Source: Cardinalis cardinalis
Lineage: Eukaryota; Chordata; Aves; Passeriformes; Cardinalidae
Length of the DNA stretch: 64,000 nucleotides
Direction of reading: 5' to 3'
Assembly (NCBI GenBank): GCA_014549065.1
Contig: JACDOX010000340.1
Location: forward strand, 496,001 to 560,000
Part shown: piece by piece, positions 35,841-47,599 of the stretch
Layout of the letters: each line of letters begins with the position of its first letter
Position numbering within the stretch: position 1 is the stretch's first letter
Position numbers and translations under genes: made by a program
Notes under the pieces: model-generated
Told to the model about the DNA's origin: nothing
Databases searched by the model: none
Seen by the model: the letters and a program-made list of their open reading frames with translations, nothing else

Positions 35841-36415
35841 TGTTATTTTAGTAGGAATTCTTGCAGCAGTCAGCTGGTAGAAAACGTCCCGGCTAGCTTT
35901 TCCAGCCATACTTGCAGCGAGGGAGCGCTTTGCCCCGGAGCGGCGGCACCGGGCTCGCGCTGCAGGCAGACACCCAGAGGGGAATCCGGGGACGCGGCCA
36001 GATTAGGGACGAGGCTGACAAACGCTGCTTCAGCAGAAATAAGAAGGCGGACTCCAGCTGGGTATAATCCAAGTTTACTCAAACTCAGGGGCACCGGCAG
36101 CAGAAGACAAAGGGGGCTTGCCCCCCCCTCGGGTTATAAAGTGTTAAGAGAGAGGGGAGGAACAAATTCCAGCAGCCAATAGGAATCCGGGGGGGCGTGG
36201 GGTACATAAGATAGACAGATGAAACAGAACAATCAGGGTAACTGGAAGGAGGGACCCAAATCCCTCATCGAATCCCTGGAAGCCCAGGACAGAATTTTCT
36301 GGAAAAGAGGGTGGTGGACAGGAGTGATTGACATTTACCGANGAGGGGGAGAACCAGGGCAAAATCATTACAAAACAGGGGAAAACAGAACAGTCCAACT
36401 GAACACAACACAACA
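35841..36415 (-). mobile_element. CpG-dense LTR of a second endogenous retrovirus family
   Basis: Read on the minus strand this block has the layout of a retroviral LTR. It starts TGTTGTGTT at 36415 and has a U3-like region, an inverted CCAAT box (plus strand ccaat at 36176-36180) and a TATA box (plus strand ttataaa at 36134-36140). A variant polyadenylation signal AGTAAA follows (36073-36080), and a possible CA terminus lies near 35841. I count about 20 CpG between 35880 and 36190, so little methylation decay has occurred and the insertion is probably recent. It shares no blocks with the ERVL-like LTRs. No primer-binding site or viral gene was recognised. The boundary at 35841 is less certain than the one at 36415. 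One N lies at 36342. Confidence 0.65.
36134..36180 (-). promoter_or_regulatory. Putative LTR core promoter (CCAAT and TATA boxes)
   Basis: On the minus strand ATTGG (36180-36176) is followed about 36 bases later by TTTATAA (36140-36134). This is the classical spacing for a CCAAT plus TATA promoter. Transcription would start near 36105 and run leftward into the ERVL-like LTR and CR1. Activity is inferred from motif layout only. Confidence 0.5.
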
Positions 36416-36914
36416 AATACTAAATTGGAGAACATCATTCCCATGACAAAAGGCTTTAATAAAGTCCAGGGCGACAGAGCTCACAACATTTTACACATCC
36501 ACTGAGCAGGTCACTTGTCACAAAAGAGGACCAGGTTGGTCAAGCAGGACCTGCCTTTCACAAACCCTTACTCAGAGGGCTGAGTACGCTGAGGATAGCT
36601 GGTCTGGCTATTAACAACTGATACAAAGAAGGCAGTACCCCAGTCTTTTCCTCATTCTTTGCCGCAGTGTTTCCCTCAGCGTCCAAGAAAGGATTGAGAT
36701 TCTCCTTGGTCCTTCTTCCACTCTAATCTATTTGTAAAAACATTTTTTGCAATCTCTTACAGCAGCGGCCAAATCAATTTCTAACTAGGCATTTACCTTC
36801 TAATTTGTTCCCTGTATAACCTAACAATATCCTTGTAGTTCTCCTGAGTTCCTGTCCCTTCTTCCTAGTAGCTAGTAGATCCTCTTTTTTCCCCTGAGTT
36901 TCTATAAAAGTTCC

Positions 36915-37163
36915 CTATTTTTTTAAGTTAGTTTTCTTCTCCACCATCTCATCTTTCACTACATGGGGACAACTGTGCTCTTGTGCCTGTAAGTTTTTCT
37001 TTTTGAAGAGTGTCCAGTCCTCCTGGAACCCTTTGTTATTAAGAGCTGCCTCCCAAGGGGTTCTTTCAACCACCATCCTGAACAGGCCAAAATGTGTCCT
37101 CCAGAAGTCCAAGGCAGTGGCTTTGCTGACCTCTCTCCTTCTCTGAGAATCAAAAACCTTCAT
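36915..37163 (-). pseudogene. CR1 ORF2 remnant: linker and start of reverse transcriptase
   Basis: This 82-codon minus-strand frame carries the CR1 linker signature DFWRTHFGLFRMVVERTPWE and LQAQEHSCP. Downstream on the same strand, in shifted frames, follow a stretch reading AKNEEKTGVLPSLYQLLIA (about 36600-36680) and GRSCLTNL (about 36536-36560), which opens the reverse-transcriptase domain. Together these give the order linker then reverse transcriptase. No YxDD-type active site is present because the copy stops at the LTR. It is not a host gene. Confidence 0.9.
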
Positions 37164-37319
37164 TTTGGTTGCTGCCTAAGCTGGCCACCTAAGTGGAGCA
37201 CCTTACCTAGCTGGGTTCCTCACAAGATGCATCAGCAAGTTGTCTTCCACATCCTCCAGGAGCCTTCTAGACTGCTTCCTCTCTGATCTGTTGTTTCTGC
37301 CTGTTTCTGGCAGGCATTT

Positions 37320-37725
37320 GGTGAGTTGAAGTCCCCCACAAGAACAAAAGCCAGAAACCACAAGACTTCTCCAACCTGTTTGCAGAAAATTTCATCTACC
37401 TCTTCACTCTGGCTGGATGGTGTCTAACAGACTCCCGCTAGGATATCTGCTTTGCTGGCCTTCCCCCAGGTCCTTAACCATAAACATTAGACCATACTGT
37501 TACTATCATTAAGCTCTAGAATATCAAAACACTCCCTGACAAACAGGACCACCCTACTAATTCTCAATTGTTTTCTATCCCTTCAGAAGCACTACTGCAG
37601 CACTTCAGTTGCGCAAGTTATCCTACCCTGTTCCCATGGTGGTAACTATGTCAATGACTTCCAGCTCCTCCTGCTTGCTGTCCATGCTGTGTGCATTGGT
37701 GTACATGCAATTCAGTTGAGTTATC
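37320..37725 (-). pseudogene. CR1 ORF2 remnant: apurinic-type endonuclease domain
   Basis: The minus strand reads MYTNAHSMDSKQEELEVID from about 37715, the usual start of the CR1 endonuclease. It continues with VVLFVRECFDILEL near 37520 and SEEVDEIFCKQVGEV near 37390, and then VGDFNSP at about 37320-37340, which includes the conserved Gly-Asp-Phe-Asn of this nuclease family. Several stops and shifts break the frame, so it is inactive. The domain normally nicks target DNA before reverse transcription. Confidence 0.9.
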
Positions 37726-40585
37726 AGTCCTGTCACTTTGGAGAGGGGAGAAGCAGTAACTCCCATGTGAACATAAAATTAAATCTATGCCACCTTGATC
37801 TGGTCTTTCTATATCAGCTACCAGGATACAGCAAAAGAACACCACAGGAAAAGGTAAAAAATATTTTTCTTAAGGTAACTTTTTGTGGTTTTTTAACCCC
37901 TGGCAGGGCAAAGTTTCTGATATAGTCAGGATTCTCTCAGACACCAGTGAGTTGCACAAATCTAGAAACTCAGTCAATTTCTTAGTTGGATTAGAAGAAT
38001 ATGATGCTGCGCTCTCTGAGCTTGCAAGTGTTTTTACTTGGATGTTTTATGTTCTGCTCTCCTGAGCCTCATAAATAAGACTCTAGAAGCCCATTTACTT
38101 CAAGACATTTTAACAGAATATTGAACAAAACATCATCTCCTCAAAGATAACTGTTACATAACATATTTATGGATTTAAAAACTGATACATGCTCAGATTG
38201 TATGGATTTATCTGCTTGGGAAAGAAAGACCTAATGGACATAATTTATAGTAAGTATGTGAGACTGATACCCGTGTTTATTGATGGCAATAATCTATTAA
38301 TATTTGAAATACAGTTCTATTCCTATTATTTATACGAACTTTAGAACATAATTCATCTTTTTTCTGTGATGGTTTATCAGTAACCTCTCCACATTTCTTC
38401 TAATTACATTTTTACAGTGACATATTTAAGGCTATACTGTATTTGTCTCCAACTTTGAAATTCATGGGCAACCATAAATTCAGAACTTTAAATACAGCGT
38501 TTTAGTGTTTCTTAAGAGGAGAGTAGGTGTAGGTATGGAATACCTCCAATTTAAAAAAACCAAATAAATATGAAGCAAGGAATCAAAGGATTTTAAAGTC
38601 ACATCAGACTCTTTATGGGAAGTGGGGGGAGGAGTAAAAGAGTACAATATACATTCTAGCTGCAAATATGTCTTTGAGACAAGATAGCTGTACCATTTTT
38701 TTTCATCTTGCTCAGCTAAAAGTGAATAATATAAAATCAGAATTATTTGTTGGGCTATCTGTCTTACAGATATGCTTAAGCAGGATTTATAGCCAAAATC
38801 TGGGGTGAATGCATCCATATCTGAATCCATTCAGATGTGAAAATGAAACTAGAAAAGGTATATTAACTCTCCTGCTTGAACTGAAATTTTGTAAGTCATC
38901 ATTGGTTCTGTTTCTAAACTTGACCAGGATTGTCTAACTGCCACAAAAGCATACAAGAAAGAATTCATTGATAAGTACTGTCCTGTTGAATGTTGCAAGT
39001 ACATTTCTTACACACAGACTCTAACCAAAGTTTGTTCACTGCTTTCTCTCAAAATACAGTCAAAAGAGACCACCTCATTTTTGTAAAAAAAAAAGCAAAT
39101 AAAGCAGTCACATAGGCAGCAGAGAATCAGTTTGTAAGCCTCCTCTGATGGGATTCAAGCCATGAAAACACCTAACTGACCCTGTTATACATCATCAGAA
39201 GAGATAGAAAGAAAATTAGGAATATGAATTGGCATCCCTTTTTCTCACCAGCTTGAACAGTAAGCTACCTCTTTTTTGTCTGAGAAATTTTATACTTTCT
39301 CCCCAGTAATGATATGTGCACAGGAGAAAACTTGTTGGAGACAAGCAAAAAGTCGAGGAGCACAGGATGAAGACCTGTACCAGCAAGCTTGTCTGCATGG
39401 AGGAGTGCTTTAAGATCAAGAATTGAGGTTAGTCTAACATATTAACATAGCCCCTACCAACTCCTCAACCCCTCTTCAAAGGGATAAAATTTCACCACAT
39501 CCCTGCTGTCAGGTATTTCCTATTGATTTACTCAGGTTACAGATTTTCTGGGGCACTGCTCTGAAATACAGTGCCTTTACTTACTATAAAATGAGAGAAA
39601 GGCTTACAGCTCTAGGGATTATATTTCGGTCCTGCACCACACGTTTGACTTGCAGATGTTCATATTTATTGGTTTGAGTTGTCAATTTTAAGTGGCATCT
39701 GGTCAGCTCTTCATAGTACTCTCACAGAATATGCCGGAAGAGCACTAAACTTCAAGAGCAATCTGATGTGAACAGCTACCACGTTATTTCATACTGGTTC
39801 AGCATTTAGCTCACCTACAATTTGTCTTTAATAAGGTGATAAGTCTTTCAATTAAAGATAAAAACTGCAGAGAGACCTTTGCGCTTCATAGATGTGCTAC
39901 TTAAAGATTTCTCTTTTTCCACACTCTGGGTGCTAGCAACTGCTTGCTTGCTTGCTGTAGGTTGCCACCCTTGCAGTGCAGTGCATGTGGATGATTCTTA
40001 TTTTCCTGCCAGCAAACCAGCTGCATTAATTTCAACTGTTCATGTAATAGTTTGAATTAACTTAGTTGATTTTGACTGATCTGAATTAGGAAGTATTCCA
40101 GGACAAGTTTAACAAGACACAATAGTGGGAGGTGGAAATTGCAAACAATCCAAGAAAGATACCCACAGAGAGTGAGCAGTAACATCTTTAGCTGATGCTG
40201 CTGCACTCAAAAGGGAGCATCTGTCCATTATTTAAAATTCAGTTTCAGAGTCAGTAACACTGCAGCTTTAAACTACTGAATTACCAGACATTATCAATTT
40301 GATTTGAATCAGGTGTAGATACATAATTGCATTTTTATCAAATTACCCATAGCAAACAATCCCTGATCCAATAGAAAGTTATGGCAAATTATGTTTGTTC
40401 CAAAATAAAATTTGCCTGCAGTACTACAAGCAAAATACATTAAAACCACTTTGTGAAGGGAAGGTAAAGATATTACTTTGGTAGGTTTTGTCATAGTACT
40501 GCAGCTTTTTTGATCCATATACAAGTACTGCACATCAAAATGTTATCTCATGGAATCACAGTTTGAGAGAAACTTTTTCCAACCT

Positions 40586-40618
40586 GTTTTGGTTTGGTTT
40601 TTTGGTTTGGTATTTTGG
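40586..40618. repeat. TTTGG-rich simple repeat
   Basis: Degenerate tandem copies of tttgg and ttttgg (ttttggtttggttttttgg). It lies just after a weak 'tcatggaatcacag' stretch that recalls a CR1 tail, but the similarity is too short to call. Confidence 0.75.
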
Positions 40619-41757
40619 ATTTTTTCTTACTTATTTTAAGAGGATTCGTGCCTCCTAGGTTTTGAAGAGATCCCCTTACATGGAAGCAAAGGGAATTTCA
40701 TAGAATAAAAAGGGGAGAGGCAATCTCTGTGTGTCAGTGAAGGTATGAAATCCATAGGAAAGATTTGGGTACCATTTATAAGAAACTCCTACAAATTGTA
40801 GAAAAACTTGCAACAACCTTGTTCGTATGAAATATTGTCTTATTTCTTATTTCTAGGTAAGCCCATGATAATTAAACATGGTGAGACCACTGGGACCAGA
40901 GTCACAATGATCAGAGTTAGAAAAATCTCATAATGGGGTAAAGGGCCTCAGTCTCACACAAGGAAATTCTTGCACATTGCTTTGATTTTTATATTCTTTA
41001 GGCTCAATATTCTAAAAGCTTTCGCCTGAAGTTCAAGACAAGAGCAAATTCTATTGCTGATGTCTTTATGAGTTTCATTGTTGATCGCATATACAAGTAA
41101 TGCAGTGATTGAGCACTGCTTCAAGAACTTTAGGAAATTACACTGTGAAGATCAAACATTTCAACACTTCTATTATCAAAAATTTTAATGCTGTATGGGG
41201 CAGATGACTGTACGGAAGACTTAGATTTACCTTAAATATTATTTGTCTTAACTGTTATCATTAGATTAAAATATTAGCTGAGGATGAGTCTAAATCAAAG
41301 CAGTCAAGCCTATTGCTCTTGATGTAGAATGGAAACAAAACCCAGATTAGAATTTTGAATGATCACTGTAATGTTAGAAAAATGTCTAGGATGAACATCT
41401 CTTGAACTACACATGGTTTAAAATCCTGGCCAAGTTTCAGATCAATATTTTATCTCAACATTTAGACCAGACATTTAGACCATTTCAGCAATATTGCAGC
41501 TCCTTTAACATCTAAGATTAAGGGAATCAATAAAACTAAATTAACAAGACTACTAAAGGTGCCTTTTGTCAAGTGAATTCTGTATATGGAGAAAAGCCCT
41601 GCCCTTGTCATTTGTATAGATGCGCTGATGAACAGGTGAGTGGGTGGTTGCAAGAACACAAGTCTTCTCTGCTCATCCAAACCACATTTTAATTGACAAG
41701 GGAGACAAAGCTTTCTGCTTTCTGGCTGCTGGTTTAGGTCCTCTGTGCAAACTCTAA

Positions 41758-41905
41758 AGCTAAAAAAAAAACCAAACCAAAACCAAAACCCAAAACTAGA
41801 ACCCAGCGCACATTTAAAAACCCCAAAACTCAAAGCAGCATCACCACCACCACTACCAATAATTAAAAAAAAAAAAAAAACACAAAAAACCAAACAAACT
41901 GCTCA
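41758..41905. repeat. A-rich and AAACC low-complexity tract
   Basis: The block contains several AAACC/AAAACC units, a CACCACCAC stretch and a run of 16 A. The opposed open frames here (41462-41893 minus and 41745-41999 plus) arise because A-rich DNA lacks stops in some frames, and they should be ignored as genes. Confidence 0.85.
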
Positions 41906-42305
41906 CAAAAATTTGCAACCCCAAACCAACCCTATAATTTTAAATCTGTATATTATTAGATTATTTTCTGTTTGTAAAACTGGGAAAACAAAGAACTAGT
42001 TCAGGACTGATATTTGCACTGCAAATATTCTAGCCTCTATTGTCTGAATTGTTTCTGTTTGCACTGTTTTTTTGGGTTTTTGTTCTATTGTTTGGGCAAT
42101 GTGTGTTCAATTATTTATTTCTATTATTATTTCTATATTTTCTAGAGGCACTACAGAGAATCTGGTTTGAGTAAATTAAGTTATCCAAGATATTTAAAAA
42201 CATACAGCCATTTTTTATGAGTCGATTTTGCACTTTTAGTCTAAATTACTGGGAGATGCATACAGTAGACATCTTTTCAAATGAAGTCATTATCCTGTGT
42301 GTACT

Positions 42306-42353
42306 CAAGAAGATATTGGGACACTCCTTCAAGAAGATAATGGGACAGTCCCT
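42306..42353. repeat. 24-bp imperfect tandem duplication
   Basis: Unit one (42306-42329, beginning caagaagatattgggacac) is followed at once by unit two (42330-42353, beginning caagaagataatgggacag), with three differences. It is a local duplication with no coding sense. A further 13-bp direct repeat (atttcacaaaaat) lies at 42614-42641. Confidence 0.85.
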
Positions 42354-43047
42354 ACAAAAATCCCTTTTACCATAAAATTGCAATGAATTTTTTCTCTTTG
42401 GATAAAGCAACAAATAGTATTACATACTCTGGAGCACCATCTGCTGGTACCTGACTAATACTTTATTCTAGAGCAATTACTTTTTTTTCCTCAGTGAGCA
42501 GCTTTGTATCGTCTATGATTTGGAGTCTTAAGGAGGGTGGGAGCACCAGAGCTGGGGGGAGAGTTCCTGTTTTACTAGAAAGTGGAGAAGCTGACTAAAC
42601 TGAAAAAAAGACTATTTCACAAAAATATTTCACAAAAATATTCCACAGCAAATACATTACAAAGCAATCTCAGTTTTTACAGCTCATTTTTTGAATGCAT
42701 CAGTACCTTGGAATGCACAGTTCAGGACCTGTAACAACCCAGCTTTACCCATGCAACCCAGGGCAACAGAGGCTTGGCTACATAGACCCGCTTGGGAGGA
42801 CAGCAAGAAAAGATTACATGAGATACCAGGGTATAAATATATAATGGCTCTTAATAAATTATGTGGGTTTGTCTCACAATGGCCATAGTCATTACAGTTC
42901 CAGTATGAAGCAATAATCCACTCTCCAGAAGTGGTGCCTTGGGAGACAACAGCAACCACTGTTTCTGTGTTGTCCTTCTAGTATCCCCTATATTGATCTG
43001 TCTATGGAAAACAGTTGGCTAGGAGTTTCCATGGGAAATTCAATTTC

Positions 43048-43130
43048 AATTATATGAAGTTCCATAGATTTTCATATAATTTTTTAACTGTACTCTGAGT
43101 ACAGTTTTCACAGAGTACAGTTTAAAAAAA
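43048..43130. repeat. Two adjacent hairpins
   Basis: Hairpin one: aattatatgaa at 43048-43058 pairs exactly with 43071-43081 across a 12-base loop. Hairpin two: aactgtactctg at 43086-43097 pairs exactly with 43111-43122 across 13 bases, extended by flanking T and A runs (43080-43085 and 43123-43130). Hairpin two also has an alternative fold, because actgtact at 43087-43094 pairs with agtacagt at 43098-43105. Confidence 0.85.
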
Positions 43131-43632
43131 TACGGTATAATAACTGTAAAAACTAATATTTCATGAAGAGAGTCCAACAAAACAGGCATATCCTCTCTGG
43201 ACTCTAACAGCTAGCTCAGGGAAAGCACTGGAACCACCATGGGCTGCACTTGTGGAGTGGTATCTCTCCAGAGCTGGAGAGAGCCGCAACTGTAGGTTTC
43301 GGAACAGCTAGCTTCTCCCTGGGAAGCCAAGTTGAGAATGTGGATTCCCGAAGGAAATCATAAAAGACCTGTACAACTATACCCTAAATAAATTATTTGA
43401 ATCACTGCTAACTAAAGGTCCTCAAATTCTTCATCCCACTGAAAATGCTAGAAAAATTATTTACTTTTCCAAAAAGAAGAGAATAGTTTTTGAAATTTCC
43501 ATGGAGGGGAATTTCAGTTGCCAGTGTTCTGAGCAAGATTACTCAGTGCATTGCTGTCTTCCTAAATCCAGCAATTGCTAGTCATTCCTTTGGGAAATGA
43601 AAAAGGGGCCAAAGCCCTCCTCTCTCTCTAAG

Positions 43633-43670
43633 CACACACACACACACATGCACACACACACATATATACA
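43633..43670. repeat. (CA)n microsatellite
   Basis: CA dinucleotides with one ATG interruption, grading into CATATATA. It is preceded by a short TC run (about 43618-43629). The frames crossing it are not genes. Confidence 0.95.
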
Positions 43671-45724
43671 TCTTAATACCTTCTGGAGCCATAGCGATTT
43701 CAGTAAATGTTTTCAATGGGCCCTGTAACTTTTGAATTCTGATTAGATCAACTCCCAGCTCCCAGCAGTACTGCTTCACTTAGCATAAATTATTTATTTA
43801 TTACCAAGAATTTCAAGGGGATGAGGAATAATTCAGCTTGATAAAAACAACAGCTACCAGAAGGAGACTGAACTTCCTATGTTGTAAGAGGGGAAAATTT
43901 CTGTTCATTGCTATTCAAACAAAAACATATGGAAAGATGACTCAACTGGACATGAAAATCCCCCAGCCTCATCACTAAAATTATTAATAAGTGGATCAGG
44001 TTTGTAAAAGCAAGCAATACTAAATATATACTGCTTTATATCAACTAAAGACACCTCTTAGCATTTGAGGGAGACTGAGTTGTTTTCTAGAGTGATTTTT
44101 TTTTAAATCCTGATGTCATTTGTTAGGACAAATGTCCAGTGTTTTGAGCATTGTGAAGAAAGGCATAATGTAACATGAATTTATTGCATATTGTAAAAAC
44201 TATCTCATGAGACCAACAGATCCACTCATCTGAAATAAGTAGGAAAAGCAGAACTGAAACTGGGAGAAGGGGGACCTTAAAATGCATTTTCATTCTAATT
44301 AACTGTAAAAAGTTGATTGCATTAAGGAAAGAAAATATCCACCCAGAATGCCTCATTGCTCAGTTTTACTGGGGCATCAGAATGCAGCTTTTACTAGCGG
44401 CATTACTTTAATCTGCTGTTCATATGAACAAAACCAAACAAACAGACAAAACCAAAACAAAACCAAAACACAAGCATTTACACAAATTTTATTTGATAAT
44501 ACGGTAGGTTTGATGCAAATTTCAGAGCACAGAAAGGGTTGATATTAGGCATTGATGTATATGTGCTAAGGTTGTTTCTGCATTCCTGCTCACCATAGCC
44601 CTTGTATTGAGCCAGGGTGCACTTGACAACTCCCCCTAGATGGTTTCTTGATGCCTTTCTGCCTCTGCCATTTCTGTGCAGCATTAGCAGGGGATTGGTT
44701 TGGTCATCTGTACGGGCTAGTCACTCTCAGATAATTGCTTCCAAAAGTATCAGCAGGAAGCTGTGTAGGAGGCTGCTCATTACACCTGGGGACTGCTCTC
44801 ACCTACTCACCTGTTTAGATACGAATGCAAGCTTTCATATCATTCATATCTACAGCACCTGCAAGCTGACAAGTACTTCAGCCACTGCATTAGAATTGTA
44901 GTCCCTTGAAGACAATCATTATTAGAGGCTAATGCTGTCAACAATCCTATCTTCACTTTAAATCAATAGAAACCAGATCAACGTTATTAGCTGCACTGTG
45001 ATATATTTCAAATCTGNTTACATAACTTTTGTCCTGAGATCGAACAGGCAGGGTCAGCAAGAGCTCCCAAGGCAGAAAGTCAACAACAACTAGGAAAATG
45101 AAATAGTTAAAGGAAAATAGTTTTTGACAGCTGTGGCATTAGGACTGAAGAGACTAAATCATATTTATTGTCCTTCCACTCCTCTTCTGTGACTCCTTTC
45201 CATCCTGCGCCCCCTTCCCAAAATGCCTACAGCTCTCCGGAGATTGCATTAAACAGAGCTAATGGAGTTACCGATGGAAGAACCCAGAGCAAATACTGCC
45301 ATCAAGTGTCCAACAGACCTGTTAGCAGTGCAGACTCTTCCATCTACATCTGCTCATGGAGATGAGGGTGTTAACTCACAGCAGCCATTGGTGGTGGATG
45401 TTCAGATACCATTCTCTCTGATACAAAGTCAAACAGTTAACAAATCTGAAGGTACAGGTCAATGGAAACCTATTCTCCTGGGGACAACAGAGATATATTA
45501 GAGTCTAAAAAGTGTAGCCAGGATGGGAAATCATTCTCCCCGTGTCTGGGCTTCTGTAGCTGTACAGCCTATTCTATTTCCTGGAATGTCTCAAAATTGA
45601 ATTTAAGTGTTTTCTCTTGGTTCAGAACTTAGGTGTGCTGTCAAGAGCTTCAGGAGAAAGTGCACTTAAGCATGTGGGATCACTGCTGCCACCCTCATGG
45701 GCTGCCATTAATGTGGGTGTCTTA

Positions 45725-45738
45725 GTCAATGCATTGAC
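45725..45738. repeat. 14-bp perfect palindrome
   Basis: gtcaatgcattgac is its own reverse complement. It could be a site for a dimeric DNA-binding protein or a chance occurrence. Confidence 0.9.
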
Positions 45739-47599
45739 CACAGTGCAACAATACCCTACAACATTCAAAACGATCTCCCAGCCCACAGGACACCCCCAGG
45801 GCATTGCTCACCCAAGGTCAGGAACCAGCTCCTGGGCCTTATCCCTTCCCTTCTATTTACTTGGGAGGTCACACCACATTGCCCACCTGGCCGTCTGACT
45901 CACTGGCAACAAACTTTTTCCCTCCCTTTATCTTTTGATCTTGCTGCTCAATTTCAACAAAATCTAACTGAATGTATGTCGTTTCTGAAAATTGGTGACT
46001 TCCAGTGAAAAAGAGAAACAATAGCTGAGTTTTATTAATCTTGTGAGATGGTTGATTCATAAAAATGGCAGGGAACAGATGCTTTCTCATTAAAAATATT
46101 TATACTTCAAATTTTCACTGTTTATTATTTTAAGCAGGTTATGTACAAAGAGTTATTCGCATTCATCAAAAAAAAGTATTTCCTCCGACGATGTTAATTT
46201 TCACTGTGTAACTTACTATATGAACAATGTAAATAAAAACTTTGAGGGAATTGTGTTCAAACAACATTATTCGACAATGATCAGTCCAAAAAGCAGGAGC
46301 TGGAAAGTTTTCTGGTTAAACTGTCTTCAGAGAGGCTTGAAGGAGACTGATGGTGAACAGAAATTGTGCAGCTTCTTAAAGCTTAGGAAGCATGAGGGCA
46401 GAGCCTAGGAAGTTGAAAGGAAGAGAAAGAGATTAAAGAAATTGTGAAATTAAAGCATTAGGAAAGCCAACTAAATTTATCAGGAATTTACAATAAATGA
46501 AGCTGTAGATTAAAGCAGAAACATGACTGTATGGAGCAACCAAGGTAAAAACACAGAAGAGATTAATTAGAATACATAACTTCAATATTACATGTGGCAA
46601 AAAGGTGAAGACTAAAAGCCTGAATATGACATAGGAAGATAATCAGGTAATCAATGTCTCTAAATGGAATCCAAGACTCTTAACAAGAATATAATTTTAT
46701 AGGCAGCAGTGGGTTAGTTATTCTGTGTGTACTCACTATCAGCATGATAGTAATTAGTACTACTGGCCATGGTTGAGGTTTGGGATCCTTATATTGACAA
46801 AGAGAGGAAATCCTTACTTATGAAGGCTAGATATAAACAAAATATGAGTGATTTAATATAAATGGTGAAAACAGGAAGATTACATTTAATCCAAGTAGTA
46901 TAGATACCACAGCAAAACAGAAGGTGGGAGTTCAGTGTCACTGGAGAATGTGGGCAGGGAGCTGGCTGTTCCTGTGTCTCTACGAAGGATCTGGGACCAA
47001 GGATGACCTCTCTATTTGGGAGCTCTCACAAGTAGCAGGGGAATCTAGCACTCTCTTTCGAGTCAAACTTTTACTCTTGGCAGGAAAACGGATATGAATG
47101 TACACTAAAGAATGCATCTGTCTATATGCATGGACCAGATACTTCTTTTTCATTATTTCGTCAGGGAATCAGTGTATACATATGAATAATCACGAGAAAT
47201 AAGGAGAATAATGCTTACATTCACTATTCAGACCTGAAAGACAGCTCAAAAGACCAGTGCTTGCTAACACTGTCACTTTAGAATAAACAGAGACTTCATG
47301 CTCTGACAGTTTCTGGTGTGTGGCCTATCTGGTGAACCCCACACATATACTGTATTTCTGCTACCAAGAAATGTTACTCCTCTGCTTAAAATTACATAAT
47401 TTATTAGAGCTTGTTACCCCTTTCCAAGAAAGAAAGGGGTCAGGAAGTGCACCTAACCTTTCATAGTTCTGCACATCAATCACTACGAGGACTGTAATAT
47501 GATTCCCACACAGTGTGGTATGGTGCTGCCTAATAATTAATCTTATATACAGCTAGTGCAAGACAGCTCTGCAAGACAATTTGCTTCCAGTGGAATTTT

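Larger units (their letters stand above)
36416..37770 (-). mobile_element. CR1 LINE ORF2 region, 3'-truncated by the LTR
   Basis: On the minus strand this reads from the start of the CR1 endonuclease, through the linker, into the first part of the reverse transcriptase. It ends abruptly at the LTR boundary near 36416. The DNA-level anchor closest to that end is 'aggctttaataaagtccagg' (36451-36470, plus strand), the CR1 stretch that encodes a Lys-Ala-Phe motif. The copy has many stops and frameshifts and lacks the catalytic part of the reverse transcriptase and the 3' end. It covers an upstream part of CR1 that the other full-strength copies here lack. Confidence 0.9.
37771..47599. other. AT-rich unique DNA with low-complexity tracts
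   Basis: No exon or known interspersed repeat is seen. Separately listed items are a TTTGG tract, an A-rich tract, a 24-bp tandem duplication, a twin hairpin, a CA repeat and a 14-bp palindrome. A single N lies at 45017. The stretch 45150-45900 is richer in GC with open frames on both strands, but I cannot assign it. Confidence 0.5.

Noticed and set aside
35784..36182. 132-codon plus-strand frame in a CpG-rich stretch
   Set aside because: It crosses the junction of two LTRs and is antisense to the second. High GC alone explains the missing stops.
40551..40690. A CR1 tail at 'tcatggaatcacag'
   Set aside because: Similarity covers only about 15 bases and does not continue into CR1 body sequence.
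41462..41999. Opposed 143- and 84-codon frames
   Set aside because: They arise from an A-rich low-complexity tract; the predicted proteins are Lys/Pro/Gln or Phe/Gly strings.
23865..45017. Isolated N bases (23865, 29437, 36342, 45017) as biological signals
   Set aside because: They are single uncertain consensus calls; two fall within repeats, where read placement is ambiguous.
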